Positions 57,500 to 64,000 of a DNA stretch of 64,000 nucleotides are shown here, one piece after another. The stretch comes from Bradyrhizobium sp. CB2312 (GTDB lineage Bacteria; Pseudomonadota; Alphaproteobacteria; Rhizobiales; Xanthobacteraceae), in contig NZ_CP121668.1 in the NCBI RefSeq assembly GCF_029714425.1, forward strand, positions 4,919,501-4,983,500, in the 5' to 3' direction. The notes under the pieces are model-generated. The model saw only the letters and a list, made by a program, of their open reading frames with translations, was not told where the DNA came from and searched no databases. Numbering within the stretch: position 1 is the stretch's first letter; each line of letters begins with the position of its first letter. Made by a program: the position numbers and the translations under genes.

Positions 57500-57571
57500 C
57501 TATGCGCGCGCGCCTCCCCGGGCCCCGAAGGCCGTGGTGGTTTTGGTCGTGCGTTTGGTAGTCGTGAACAT
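57500..57571 (-). CDS. Threonine-rich leader peptide of asd
   Basis: A 23-codon open frame, M-F-T-T-T-K-R-T-T-K-T-T-T-A-F then a Gly/Ala/Arg tail, ending in TAG. Eight of 23 residues are threonine, in three clusters of 3, 2 and 3 that are all within the first 13 codons; two lysines are also present. Coding bases are 57571 down to 57500. A promoter-like TTGACG-N17-CATAAG places the predicted transcript start at about 57573, so the peptide would be almost leaderless. A terminator with a U-run and asd follow. This has the layout of a ribosome-mediated attenuator that senses charged tRNA-Thr. The peptide was not tested, and chance cannot be excluded, but the threonine content fits the pathway. 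Confidence 0.7.
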   Translation of the reverse strand: MFTTTKRTTKTTTAFGARGGARA

Positions 57572-57579
57572 GGCGGCGA

Positions 57580-57608
57580 CTTATGCGGGAGAGTCTTCCG
57601 CCCGTCAA
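57580..57608 (-). promoter_or_regulatory. Predicted promoter of the asd leader
   Basis: TTGACG (57603-57608) and CATAAG (57580-57585) with a 17-base spacer on the minus strand. The predicted start is at about 57573, within two or three bases of the leader ATG. Confidence 0.6.
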
Positions 57609-57635
57609 TGGGTTTTCGGCGGGATTGTGGCGGAG

Positions 57636-58238
57636 TTATTTGGCCCGGGCGCCGGGCGGCTCGAGGGTGACCTCCTTGAGGTCGTCGCCGCTGACGACGA
57701 CGATCGAGAAATTCAGCCGGCCGCGTTCGCGCACGAGGCCGCCGCTGATCGCCTTGCCTGAGGCCGCGCGCTCGGCGACGCGTACGGCGTCGGCGAGGCG
57801 GTGCCTGATCGCGCCGAGCGCTGCGAGGTTGTCGCGGTCCTCGAGGTCCAGCTCGGCAAGGGGGAGGGCAGCCTCGCCGCCGACGAGCTCGCCGGTCCTG
57901 GCGTTGATGGTATGGCGCCAGATCCGGTCGTTGTGCAGGGTCTTCACCCGATACACTGGCACACCGGAGCCGCCGTCGAAGCTCACATCGGCGGTCGTGG
58001 CGCCGGCGTGACGGGCCTCCGCGATCGCCATGGCCTGGCTGATCGAGATCGACGAGCTGCGGAAGCGTTCGATCTCGCGGCTGACCGCTTGGCGGTCGGC
58101 CTCGGCATCACCATCTGTGTCGCTGGGAAGGGCGGTCGGCGTCCCCGTGGTCACGATCGCGCGCGCGGGCGCGGCAAGAAGGAGCGCGGACAGGCTGATC
58201 GCCAGTAGCGGCAAGGTCCATCGTGTGGCTGTCGTCAT
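57636..58238 (-). CDS. Secreted PepSY-domain protein
   Basis: A 200-residue protein. The signal peptide is LPLLAISLSALLLAAPARA. Two PepSY-like units follow: SISISQAMAIAEARHAGATT...VPVYRVKTLHNDRIWRHTINARTGEL (split here), then a C-terminal one with LNFSIVVVSGDDLKEVTLEP. PepSY domains often inhibit or regulate peptidases or act in the periplasm. The ATG at 58238 is preferred over an earlier one since it starts the signal. A promoter-like pair with a repeated operator motif lies about 170 bases upstream. Confidence 0.75.
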   Translation of the reverse strand: MTTATRWTLPLLAISLSALLLAAPARAIVTTGTPTALPSDTDGDAEADRQAVSREIERFRSSSISISQAMAIAEARHAGATTADVSFDGGSGVPVYRVKTLHNDRIWRHTINARTGELVGGEAALPLAELDLEDRDNLAALGAIRHRLADAVRVAERAASGKAISGGLVRERGRLNFSIVVVSGDDLKEVTLEPPGARAK

Positions 58239-58285
58239 GCTCGAAACCTTTGGTCGGCGAGCGGGCTCGGTCACTCAGAGAAAAC

Positions 58286-58314
58286 GCGGCCGACCTTGGG
58301 CATCGGTCGGCCGC
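58286..58314 (-). terminator. Terminator hairpin upstream of the PepSY gene
   Basis: Ten-base-pair stem GCGGCCGACC/GGTCGGCCGC with a nine-base loop, followed on the minus strand by GTTTTCTCT. It may end the TetR transcript. It also lies inside the predicted 5' leader of the PepSY gene, so it could attenuate that gene instead. Confidence 0.7.
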
Positions 58315-58410
58315 TGAACGTCGTGGCGGGCTGTACCCGTCGCGGCGATCAAAGCGCGGCGGACCCCTTTGGGGCTGGTGAAAAAGTGGTCCGCATCGCC
58401 TTATAATTAA

Positions 58411-58439
58411 ACCATACCGTATCGTTTTGTTTTGGTCAA
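58411..58439 (-). promoter_or_regulatory. Predicted promoter of the PepSY gene with operator-like motif
   Basis: TTGACC (58434-58439) and TATGGT (58411-58416) with a 17-base spacer on the minus strand. The spacer holds ACGATACGG (58417-58425), a motif that recurs upstream of the TetR and patatin genes. Confidence 0.55.
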
Positions 58440-58488
58440 TGGCGAGGGCGTGGCCCCGTTGGGGATAGATCGCGAGCTCACGGAATTG

Positions 58489-59271
58489 TCAGCGGGAGGG
58501 GCGGCGCCGTTGCGGGCTCTTCGCAGTGTCCTTGGCACCATCCTTGGCGCCATCTTTGGCCACGTCGTGGACGCGATCCGCAGGTCCGAGCGCACCGGCC
58601 AGGAACAGCTTGATCGCGGCGCGCATGCGCTTCTCGGCGGCCTTCAGTTCCAGCGACATTCCAAACGTCGCCATGCGGTGGGTGTGACCGGCAACGACGT
58701 CGAGGAACACTTCCGCTGCGATCGTCGTGTCCTCGACGTCCAGCGCGCCCTGCGCCACCAGATGGTCGAAGAAGCGCGCCGTGGTGGCGACCGCCTTGAG
58801 CCAGCCTTCCTCCTTGCCGAGCTTGGCGACGTCGGGGAAGTTGATGGCCTGTGACGTCATCATGCGGCTGAAGGCGACGGCATCGGATCCGCAGGTGAAG
58901 GTCAGCATCTCGCGCCCGATCTCGACCAGGCGCTGCTCGACAGAGATATCCGAGGCGCTGGAGAGCTGCGTCTCCGCCGCTGCCGACAGCGGCGCAAGCC
59001 AGCGCTCGATCTCGCGCCGGAGCACGGCGGCAAACAGGCCGCGCTTGTCGCCATAGCGGGAATAGACGGTGGGCTTGCTCACCCGCGCCGCTTCTGCGAC
59101 CGCATCGAGCGAGGTCGCATCAAAACCGCGGTCCAGGAACAGGCGGGTGGCGACCTCGATCAGCCGCTGGTCGCGCTCGATCGCGGCGGTTTTGGTCGGC
59201 CGGCCACCGCGCGATTTCGGCACCTCGCGCCGTTGCGCTGCCGATCTTGTCCTGGTCGCAGTCAATCCCAT
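58489..59271 (-). CDS. TetR/AcrR family transcriptional regulator
   Basis: A 260-residue repressor-type protein. After a basic N-terminal arm (RGGRPTKTAAIERDQRL) the helix-turn-helix is FLDRGFDATSLDAVAEAARVSKPTVYSRYGDKRGLF in family pattern (about residues 40-75). The C-terminal ligand/dimer domain is followed by a repetitive tail KDGAKDGAKDTAK. The start is uncertain: ATG at 59271 has GGGAT upstream; in-frame ATGs at 59301 and 59334 are possible. It probably controls itself and the flanking genes (see the repeated motif at 58417, 59355 and 60668). Confidence 0.87.
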   Translation of the reverse strand: MGLTATRTRSAAQRREVPKSRGGRPTKTAAIERDQRLIEVATRLFLDRGFDATSLDAVAEAARVSKPTVYSRYGDKRGLFAAVLRREIERWLAPLSAAAETQLSSASDISVEQRLVEIGREMLTFTCGSDAVAFSRMMTSQAINFPDVAKLGKEEGWLKAVATTARFFDHLVAQGALDVEDTTIAAEVFLDVVAGHTHRMATFGMSLELKAAEKRMRAAIKLFLAGALGPADRVHDVAKDGAKDGAKDTAKSPQRRRPSR

Positions 59272-59354
59272 GCCCAATGATCCCTGCGCGTTGCCTGTCA
59301 TTCGCTCTATATCGCGCGGGAGCGAGGGCGTCATCGCGAATCTGGCCGAATTGG

Positions 59355-59363
59355 CCGTATCGT
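59355..59363 (-). promoter_or_regulatory. Operator-like motif upstream of the TetR gene
   Basis: ACGATACGG on the minus strand, 84 bases or less upstream of the TetR start. A second half (CGATACG at 59373-59379 on the plus strand) makes an inverted pair CGTATCG/CGATACG with a 10-base gap. Confidence 0.5.
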
Positions 59364-59401
59364 CAACGGTCTCGATACGACCTCGTTCCGTCACGGCGTG
59401 C

Positions 59402-60586
59402 TCATGGGAGCGTCGAGGTCCAGGCCTCGCCCGCCGCCGCCTTCTCATATCCGTACTGGTACAGTGCCCGCATATAGGCGGTGTCGAACCCTTCGGAAGG
59501 AGGCGCGGGATAATCGCGCGCGATGTAGGAGAGATGGAAGCCGAGGCGGTTGCGCTTGGCGAAATCATAGGTGGAGAAGATGATCGAACGCGTCTGCGAT
59601 TGCGTGATCGCCGACAGGCTGCGCGAGGCGACGTCGATGGTGCTGTTGGACACCAGCTCGAAATTGCGTTCGATCTTCTTGTTGACGAGGATGTAGATGT
59701 CCATCTTCGCGGTGCCCGGCAGGCGGCTGCCCTGGAACAGCAGGGCCTCCGGCAGCGTCAGCACCGGGGCGGTCACGCCGCCGTCGACATGCATCTCCTG
59801 AAATTTGCGGCCCTGGCCTTCGGCGTCGATCATGATCGGCGGAAACACCAGCGGAATGCTGGCGGAGGCCGCCATCACGTCGCGAAACAGCTTGAGCGCC
59901 TCGGGCGTGCCGACCGCGGCGATCTTGCCCATGTCCCAAATGGCGGTCCGCTGGGTGTCGAGATCGGTAGTGACCACCAGCAGCCTTCGGCCCTTGGCAT
60001 TCTCGCGCGCGACCTGCGCCAGGATCTCCGGCCCGACATAGCGGGCGACGAGCTCGCGTAGCCGCGTGTTGCCGAACAGGCCGGATCCGAACAGCACGCG
60101 TATGATGCTGGGATCGTTCAGGAGGCTCTCCGCGATGCCGCTGGTGTAGACCTCTTTCAGCGTGTCGTCGTATTGCGACCCCAGAAACGCAAACGGCGCG
60201 ATCAGGCCGCCGGTGCTCACGCCCGAGACGACCGAGAAGGTCGGACGGGTTCGGGCCGCGGTCCAGCCGTTGAGCACGCCGACGCCATAGGCGCCGTCGG
60301 CGCCGCCGCCGGAGAGCGCCAGATAGGTTTTCGCCGCGGTGCTGGTGTCTTTCTCGAAGCTGAATTTCGTGACCGGCTCGTCGGCGTAGCGCCTGAGGCC
60401 GTCGATATCGAGCACACGGGATGCACTGGCCTCGGCTGCCGTATAGGGCGTGCGGGGCAGGGAGGTGCAGGCGCCGAGCGCCAGGCTGCACGCCAGGGCC
60501 AGGATTCCAGTCAGGCGGGCACCTTGCTGCCTGATCCAGCCGCGCGCGGGGCAGAACATCTCGGTCGAACATGAAGCGGGGGACAT
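59402..60586 (-). CDS. Patatin-like phospholipase lipoprotein
   Basis: A 394-residue protein with a lipoprotein signal whose lipobox is LGAC (C40). The patatin domain has the oxyanion loop LSGGGADGAYGVG, the nucleophile elbow GVSTG in VVSGVSTGGLIAPF, and the Asp of the Ser-Asp dyad in HVDGGVTAP. It should hydrolyse ester bonds of phospholipids at the membrane. A middle insertion ends in ARSLSAITQSQTRS. The gene starts 73 bases after a promoter-like pair that carries the same ACGATAC motif as the TetR and PepSY genes. Confidence 0.88.
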   Translation of the reverse strand: MSPASCSTEMFCPARGWIRQQGARLTGILALACSLALGACTSLPRTPYTAAEASASRVLDIDGLRRYADEPVTKFSFEKDTSTAAKTYLALSGGGADGAYGVGVLNGWTAARTRPTFSVVSGVSTGGLIAPFAFLGSQYDDTLKEVYTSGIAESLLNDPSIIRVLFGSGLFGNTRLRELVARYVGPEILAQVARENAKGRRLLVVTTDLDTQRTAIWDMGKIAAVGTPEALKLFRDVMAASASIPLVFPPIMIDAEGQGRKFQEMHVDGGVTAPVLTLPEALLFQGSRLPGTAKMDIYILVNKKIERNFELVSNSTIDVASRSLSAITQSQTRSIIFSTYDFAKRNRLGFHLSYIARDYPAPPSEGFDTAYMRALYQYGYEKAAAGEAWTSTLP

Positions 60587-60659
60587 TGTCGGTGGCTGGC
60601 GATCACACGTCTACGGCCGCCGGCAACTTTGCCGCGGCATCTCGTCCAACCCCACGGTA

Positions 60660-60688
60660 AAACTACACTGTATCGTTTTATTTAACAA
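60660..60688 (-). promoter_or_regulatory. Predicted promoter of the patatin gene with operator-like motif
   Basis: TTGTTA (60683-60688) and TAGTTT (60660-60665) with a 17-base spacer on the minus strand. The spacer holds ACGATACAG (60668-60676). The flanks resemble those of the 58411-58439 site: AAAACGATAC occurs in both. Confidence 0.55.
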
Positions 60689-60789
60689 GCGCGGCGGACG
60701 GTAATATCCGCGTCGATTGTGTCCCAGTCTGGCGCATAGCGCGGCCTGAGCGGTTGATCGGCCTCGTCCGACACGCAATAAGCACGGCC

Positions 60790-61923
60790 ATGACTCTACC
60801 CAATCATTTCGAACTGCTCGCCACCGATGGCTCCGCCCGCACCGGGCGCCTGACCACGCCGCATGGTGTGGTGCGCACGCCCGCCTTCATGCCGGTCGGA
60901 ACCGCCGGCGCCATGAAGGGCATGCACTGGCGCGAGGTGCGCGATGCCGGCGCCGACATCGTGCTCGGCAACACCTATCACCTGATGCTGCGTCCCGGCG
61001 CCGAGCGGATCGCGGCGCTCGGCGGCTTGCAGAAATTCACCGGATGGAACGGGCCGATGCTGACGGATTCCGGCGGCTTCCAGGTGATGTCGCTGGCCGA
61101 CTTACGCAAGGTCAGCGAGCACGCCGTGACCTTCCGCTCGCATATCGACGGCGCCAAGGTCGAATTGTCGCCGGAGCGCTCGATCGAGGTGCAGCGCTTC
61201 CTCGGCTCCGACATCGCCATGCAGATGGACGAATGCGTGCGGCTGCCGGCCGAGCGTGACGACATCGACCGCGCGATGCGGCTGTCGCTGCGCTGGGCCG
61301 AGCGCTCAAAGCGCGCCTTCGAAAGCGCACCCGACGGCTACATGCTGTTCGGCATCGTCCAGGGCGGCGACATCCCGCAGCTTCGTCACGCCAGCGCGCA
61401 GGGCCTCGTCGAGATGGGGTTTCACGGCTATGCGATCGGCGGCCTCGCCGTCGGCGAGCCTCAGGCGGTGATGCTGGCGATGATCGACGAGACCGCGCCG
61501 GCGCTGCCGACCGAGCGGCCGCGCTATCTGATGGGTGTCGGCACGCCCGACGACATTCTCGAGGCGGTGAAGCGCGGCGTCGACATGTTCGATTGCGTGA
61601 TGCCGACGCGCAATGGCCGCCACGGCGTCGCCTTCACGCGTTTCGGCCAGGTCAATCTGCGCAACGCGCGCCACGCCGACGATCCGCGCCCGCTCGATGA
61701 GGAGAGCACGTGGCCGTCGGCGCGCAACTACGCACGCGCCTATCTGCATCATCTCGTCAAGGCCGGCGAGACGCTGGGGGCGATGCTGCTGTCCGAAATC
61801 AACATCGCCTACTACCAGTTCCTGATGCAGGGCATCAGGGACGCGATCGCACATGGAACGTTCGAGGAGTTCTATCAGCGTACGCGCGAGGACTGGGCGA
61901 GGGGCGACATCGCCCCGCGCTGA
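60790..61923 (+). CDS. tgt: Queuine tRNA-ribosyltransferase, zinc site lost
   Basis: A 377-residue enzyme that exchanges guanine-34 for preQ1 in tRNAs of the GUN family. Catalytic regions are kept: [12 protein letters not shown], and [15 protein letters not shown] with the nucleophile Asp. [20 protein letters not shown] follows, where the zinc motif CxCxxC of the family should be: the three cysteines are S306, W308 and A311. The fourth ligand, a histidine 26 residues later, is I337. All four zinc ligands are thus replaced. The start ATG at 60790 gives the normal [14 protein letters not shown]-terminus. Queuosine partner queA is at 55200. Confidence 0.93.
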   Translation: MTLPNHFELLATDGSARTGRLTTPHGVVRTPAFMPVGTAGAMKGMHWREVRDAGADIVLGNTYHLMLRPGAERIAALGGLQKFTGWNGPMLTDSGGFQVMSLADLRKVSEHAVTFRSHIDGAKVELSPERSIEVQRFLGSDIAMQMDECVRLPAERDDIDRAMRLSLRWAERSKRAFESAPDGYMLFGIVQGGDIPQLRHASAQGLVEMGFHGYAIGGLAVGEPQAVMLAMIDETAPALPTERPRYLMGVGTPDDILEAVKRGVDMFDCVMPTRNGRHGVAFTRFGQVNLRNARHADDPRPLDEESTWPSARNYARAYLHHLVKAGETLGAMLLSEINIAYYQFLMQGIRDAIAHGTFEEFYQRTREDWARGDIAPR

Positions 61924-61937
61924 TCAATGGCGCAACG

Positions 61938-62156
61938 TCAGTTGCAGACAATCCGCTGCTTGACGGCGTGCTTGGTCACGAAGCCGTAGCCGCAATTGTC
62001 GCAGGTCCAGAGATAGGAGATCATTTGGTCCGAGACGTAGGCAGATGCTTCGGCGGCGACCATGGAGTCAGCGCAGACGGGACAGGTGGGCAATTCGCTA
62101 CAACGCGGATCGCGATGATGCGCGACGGTCGACAACACTTCAGCGACTGCTGACAT
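61938..62156 (-). CDS. Small zinc-ribbon protein
   Basis: A 72-residue protein with two CxxC pairs: LPTCPVCADSM and LWTCDNCGYGF. They should bind one zinc ion as a ribbon. The C-terminus is basic (TKHAVKQRIVCN). No further domain is seen; a role in nucleic-acid or protein binding is a guess. GGAGGTCACCACG lies before the start. Confidence 0.78.
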   Translation of the reverse strand: MSAVAEVLSTVAHHRDPRCSELPTCPVCADSMVAAEASAYVSDQMISYLWTCDNCGYGFVTKHAVKQRIVCN

Positions 62157-62379
62157 CGTGGTGACCTCCCTGCTTTGAGACCTAAGTCTAACATAAGCAG
62201 AATCAGTTGACGAGGTCGCAACACAAATGCGTTGGTTTTCTGCTAATTACAGCTCACGCGATTTTGCGATGCAGCGTATTTAACATGTGCCGCATTGCCG
62301 CTTGCGTGCCGTCGCAAGCTGTCCGTAATTGCGCAAGAGCCGTGAAAGAAGCGCGAATTGTCGCCACAGGGAGTTCATC

Positions 62380-63357
62380 ATGGACGCATCGTCCCAGACG
62401 GGTGCAGCGCACCAACCCGGCCGCGGCCGGATCTATTCTTCGATCGTCGAGGCCTTTGGCGACACGCCGATCGTGCGTTTGCGCCGCCTGCCGGGCATGC
62501 ATGGCGTGAACGCGACCATTTTGGCAAAACTTGAATATTTCAACCCTGCCGCGAGCGTGAAGGATCGCATCGGTGCGGCCATGATCATCGCGATGGAGAA
62601 GGCGGGGATCGTCAAGCCCGACACCGTCCTGATCGAGCCGACCTCCGGCAACACCGGGATCGCGCTCGCCTTCGTCGCCGCCTCGCGCGGCTATCGGCTG
62701 AAGCTGGTGATGCCGGAATCGATGTCGATCGAGCGGCGCAAGATGCTGGCCTTCCTCGGCGCCGAGCTGGTGCTGACGCCGGCCGCGCAGGGCATGAAGG
62801 GCGCGATCGCGACCGCCGAGGAGCTCTTGAAGACGACGCCGAACTCGGTGATGCCGCAGCAGTTCAAGAACCTCGCCAATCCCGAGGTGCATCGCCGCAC
62901 CACCGCGGAAGAGATCTGGAACGACACCGCAGGCGATATCGATTTCTTCGTCGCCGGCGTCGGCACCGGCGGCACAATCACCGGCGTCGGTCAGGTGTTG
63001 AAGCCCCGCAAGCCCTCGCTGCGTGTCGTTGCGGTCGAGCCGGAGGAAAGTCCTGTGCTCTCGGGCGGCCAGCACACGCCGCACAAGATCCAGGGCATCG
63101 GCGCGGGCTTCGTCCCTGACATTCTCGACCGCTCGGTGATCGACGAAATCGTGAAGATCAATTCGACCAGCGCAATCGAGACCTCGCGCGCGCTGGCGCG
63201 GCACGAGGGCATTCCGGGCGGCATCTCCTCGGGCGCGGCGATTGCGGCGGCGCTTCAGATCGGCAAGCGGCCGGAAGCTGCGGGAAAAACGATCCTGGCC
63301 ATCGTGCCGTCGTTCTCCGAACGTTATCTTTCGACGGCTCTGTTTGAGGGAATCTAG
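62380..63357 (+). CDS. cysK: Cysteine synthase A
   Basis: A 325-residue PLP enzyme that makes L-cysteine from O-acetylserine and sulfide. The PLP lysine is in [14 protein letters not shown], the substrate loop in [14 protein letters not shown], and the phosphate-binding loop in [21 protein letters not shown] is near the end. The start at 62380 has CAGGGAG upstream. A BrnA-like antitoxin gene starts three bases after the stop. Confidence 0.95.
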   Translation: MDASSQTGAAHQPGRGRIYSSIVEAFGDTPIVRLRRLPGMHGVNATILAKLEYFNPAASVKDRIGAAMIIAMEKAGIVKPDTVLIEPTSGNTGIALAFVAASRGYRLKLVMPESMSIERRKMLAFLGAELVLTPAAQGMKGAIATAEELLKTTPNSVMPQQFKNLANPEVHRRTTAEEIWNDTAGDIDFFVAGVGTGGTITGVGQVLKPRKPSLRVVAVEPEESPVLSGGQHTPHKIQGIGAGFVPDILDRSVIDEIVKINSTSAIETSRALARHEGIPGGISSGAAIAAALQIGKRPEAAGKTILAIVPSFSERYLSTALFEGI

Positions 63358-63360
63358 GAC

Positions 63361-63600
63361 ATGGCGGATCAACCGAGGCGGCCGCGCACATTGGGTGACG
63401 CGCGAACCGAGGCCGAAGCGGCATTCAAGAAGGTGACGGCCAAGGTCGCCGCGGCGCCACCGAAGCAGAACGTGGCGCCGGGGGTCAGGGAGCAGGTCAC
63501 ACTGCGTATCGACCAAGACGTGCTGGAGTTCTTCCAGGCGGGCGGGCCGGGCTGGCAGGACCGCATCAACGAGGCGCTGCGCAAGGCGGCGGGGAAGTAA
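63361..63600 (+). CDS. BrnA-like antitoxin, orphan
   Basis: A 79-residue protein. The first ~45 residues are disordered and basic; the rest, EQVTLRIDQDVLEFFQAGGP then GWQDRINEALRKAAGK, is the ribbon-helix-helix part of BrnA_antitoxin/COG3514 proteins. These bind a BrnT toxin and repress their own operon. No BrnT-size gene is next to it: upstream is cysK (3 bases), downstream a repeat. It is therefore an orphan that may regulate cysK or act alone (inference). Confidence 0.82.
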   Translation: MADQPRRPRTLGDARTEAEAAFKKVTAKVAAAPPKQNVAPGVREQVTLRIDQDVLEFFQAGGPGWQDRINEALRKAAGK

Positions 63601-63663
63601 GGCTCGCTCGGTTGCCCGCCCGCCCGCGGGCTGAGGCGTCCGCGAGCGGCGCATCTCTGTCCT

Positions 63664-63750
63664 CGTCATTGCGAGGAGCCCTTGCGACGAAGCAATCCAG
63701 ACTGTTGGCGCCGAGAGAATCTGGATTGCTTCGCTGCGCTCGCAATGACG
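63664..63750. repeat. CGTCATTGCGAG-type palindromic repeat
   Basis: Outer arms CGTCATTGCGA and TCGCAATGACG, and inner arms CGAAGCAATCCAGA and TCTGGATTGCTTCG. I recall this as a widespread repeat in Bradyrhizobium and related genomes. It lies between the antitoxin gene and the terminator at 63776. Confidence 0.85.
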
Positions 63751-63775
63751 GAGGTTGCTGAGTGCGACCAAAAGA

Positions 63776-63801
63776 AAAAGCCCGGCGCGAGCCGGGCTTT
63801 T
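63776..63801. terminator. Bidirectional terminator
   Basis: Eleven-base-pair stem AAAAGCCCGGC/GCCGGGCTTTT with a GCGA loop. T-runs on both sides, as AAAAGAAAA lies to the left. It serves the antitoxin/cysK side and the truncated minus-strand gene. Confidence 0.9.
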
Positions 63802-63823
63802 GTGTTTCGCGAACTGGCCTGCC

Positions 63824-64000
63824 TCAGCGGCGGAACATGCCGCCCATCATGCCGCCGACGACACCGCCGACGAAGGCTGCGCCGGCCGCATCGCCGGGGC
63901 TGCTGCGTTGGGGGGCCGGTGCCGGCGCGCTGCTGCCCGCGGGGGCGCTGGCACGGCGGGCCGCCTTCTGGCTGTTATCGCTTGCGGTCGGCGGCGCTGC
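63824..64000 (-). CDS. C-terminal end of a Gly/Ala-rich protein (partial)
   Basis: The last 58 codons of a gene that starts beyond the window. The sequence is a low-complexity Ala/Pro/Ser stretch (APAGSSAPAPAPQRSSPG) followed by GGVVGGMMGGMFRR and a stop. The Gly-zipper-like end is like that of glycine-zipper or DUF2076-type proteins of rhizobia, but the family cannot be fixed from this part. It was found by reading the minus strand from the window edge. Confidence 0.65.
   Translation of the reverse strand, partial: AAPPTASDNSQKAARRASAPAGSSAPAPAPQRSSPGDAAGAAFVGGVVGGMMGGMFRR

Overview
The window looks like chromosomal DNA of a Bradyrhizobium-type alphaproteobacterium (Nitrobacteraceae). This is inferred from several things together: high GC with strongly C/G-biased third positions, the RopB/Omp25-like porins with their 'NWSGFYLGIN' start, the GAAC-N7-GAAC SOS boxes, DUF1127/DUF1217/DUF3597/DUF2189 proteins, and dispersed palindromic repeats I recall from that genus. 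No tRNA, rRNA, CRISPR array, prophage or transposase was recognised.

0-16 kb: the end of pcm and an nlpD-like lipoprotein are followed by a ~7 kb accessory block (formylglycine-generating enzyme, arylsulfatase, periplasmic HAD phosphatase, two outer-membrane barrel proteins). The core order then resumes with a DUF815 ATPase, yajC-secD-secF, an Mth938-like protein, a phytoene-synthase-like protein and threonine ammonia-lyase. 16-31 kb is mostly small housekeeping or envelope genes: class V aminotransferase, CAP-domain protein, a kinase fused to an ANL C-terminal domain, trmFO, DUF1127 peptide, lytic transglycosylase, DUF2189, DUF3597, two mini-GNATs, TPR and SPW proteins, an acyl-CoA synthetase and a tandem DUF296 protein. 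31-36 kb holds a DUF1217 repeat protein, a 1 kb repeat-rich gap, and an MxaD-like/beta-propeller pair of the kind that serves PQQ alcohol dehydrogenases.

36-48 kb is DNA repair and topology: uvrA and ssb, each behind its own SOS box, with three tandem porin genes between them, each ending in nearly the same terminator; then gyrA. 48-57 kb contains a phosphotransferase, a serine hydrolase, kup, coaD, two cyclophilins around a small secreted protein, queA and asd. 57-64 kb holds a PepSY protein, a TetR regulator and a patatin lipoprotein that share a repeated operator-like motif, then tgt, cysK with an orphan BrnA-like antitoxin, and a truncated gene at the window edge.

The most interesting signal is upstream of asd. 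A 23-residue open frame with eight threonine codons starts at the predicted transcription start, is followed by an intrinsic terminator with a U-run, and then by the asd start. This has the layout of a near-leaderless threonine attenuator. Other points worth a check are a Tgt that has lost all four zinc ligands, the kinase-ANL fusion, a double-barrel porin fusion in the sulfatase block, the TetR operator triplet, and repeats that supply stop codons to neighbouring genes.
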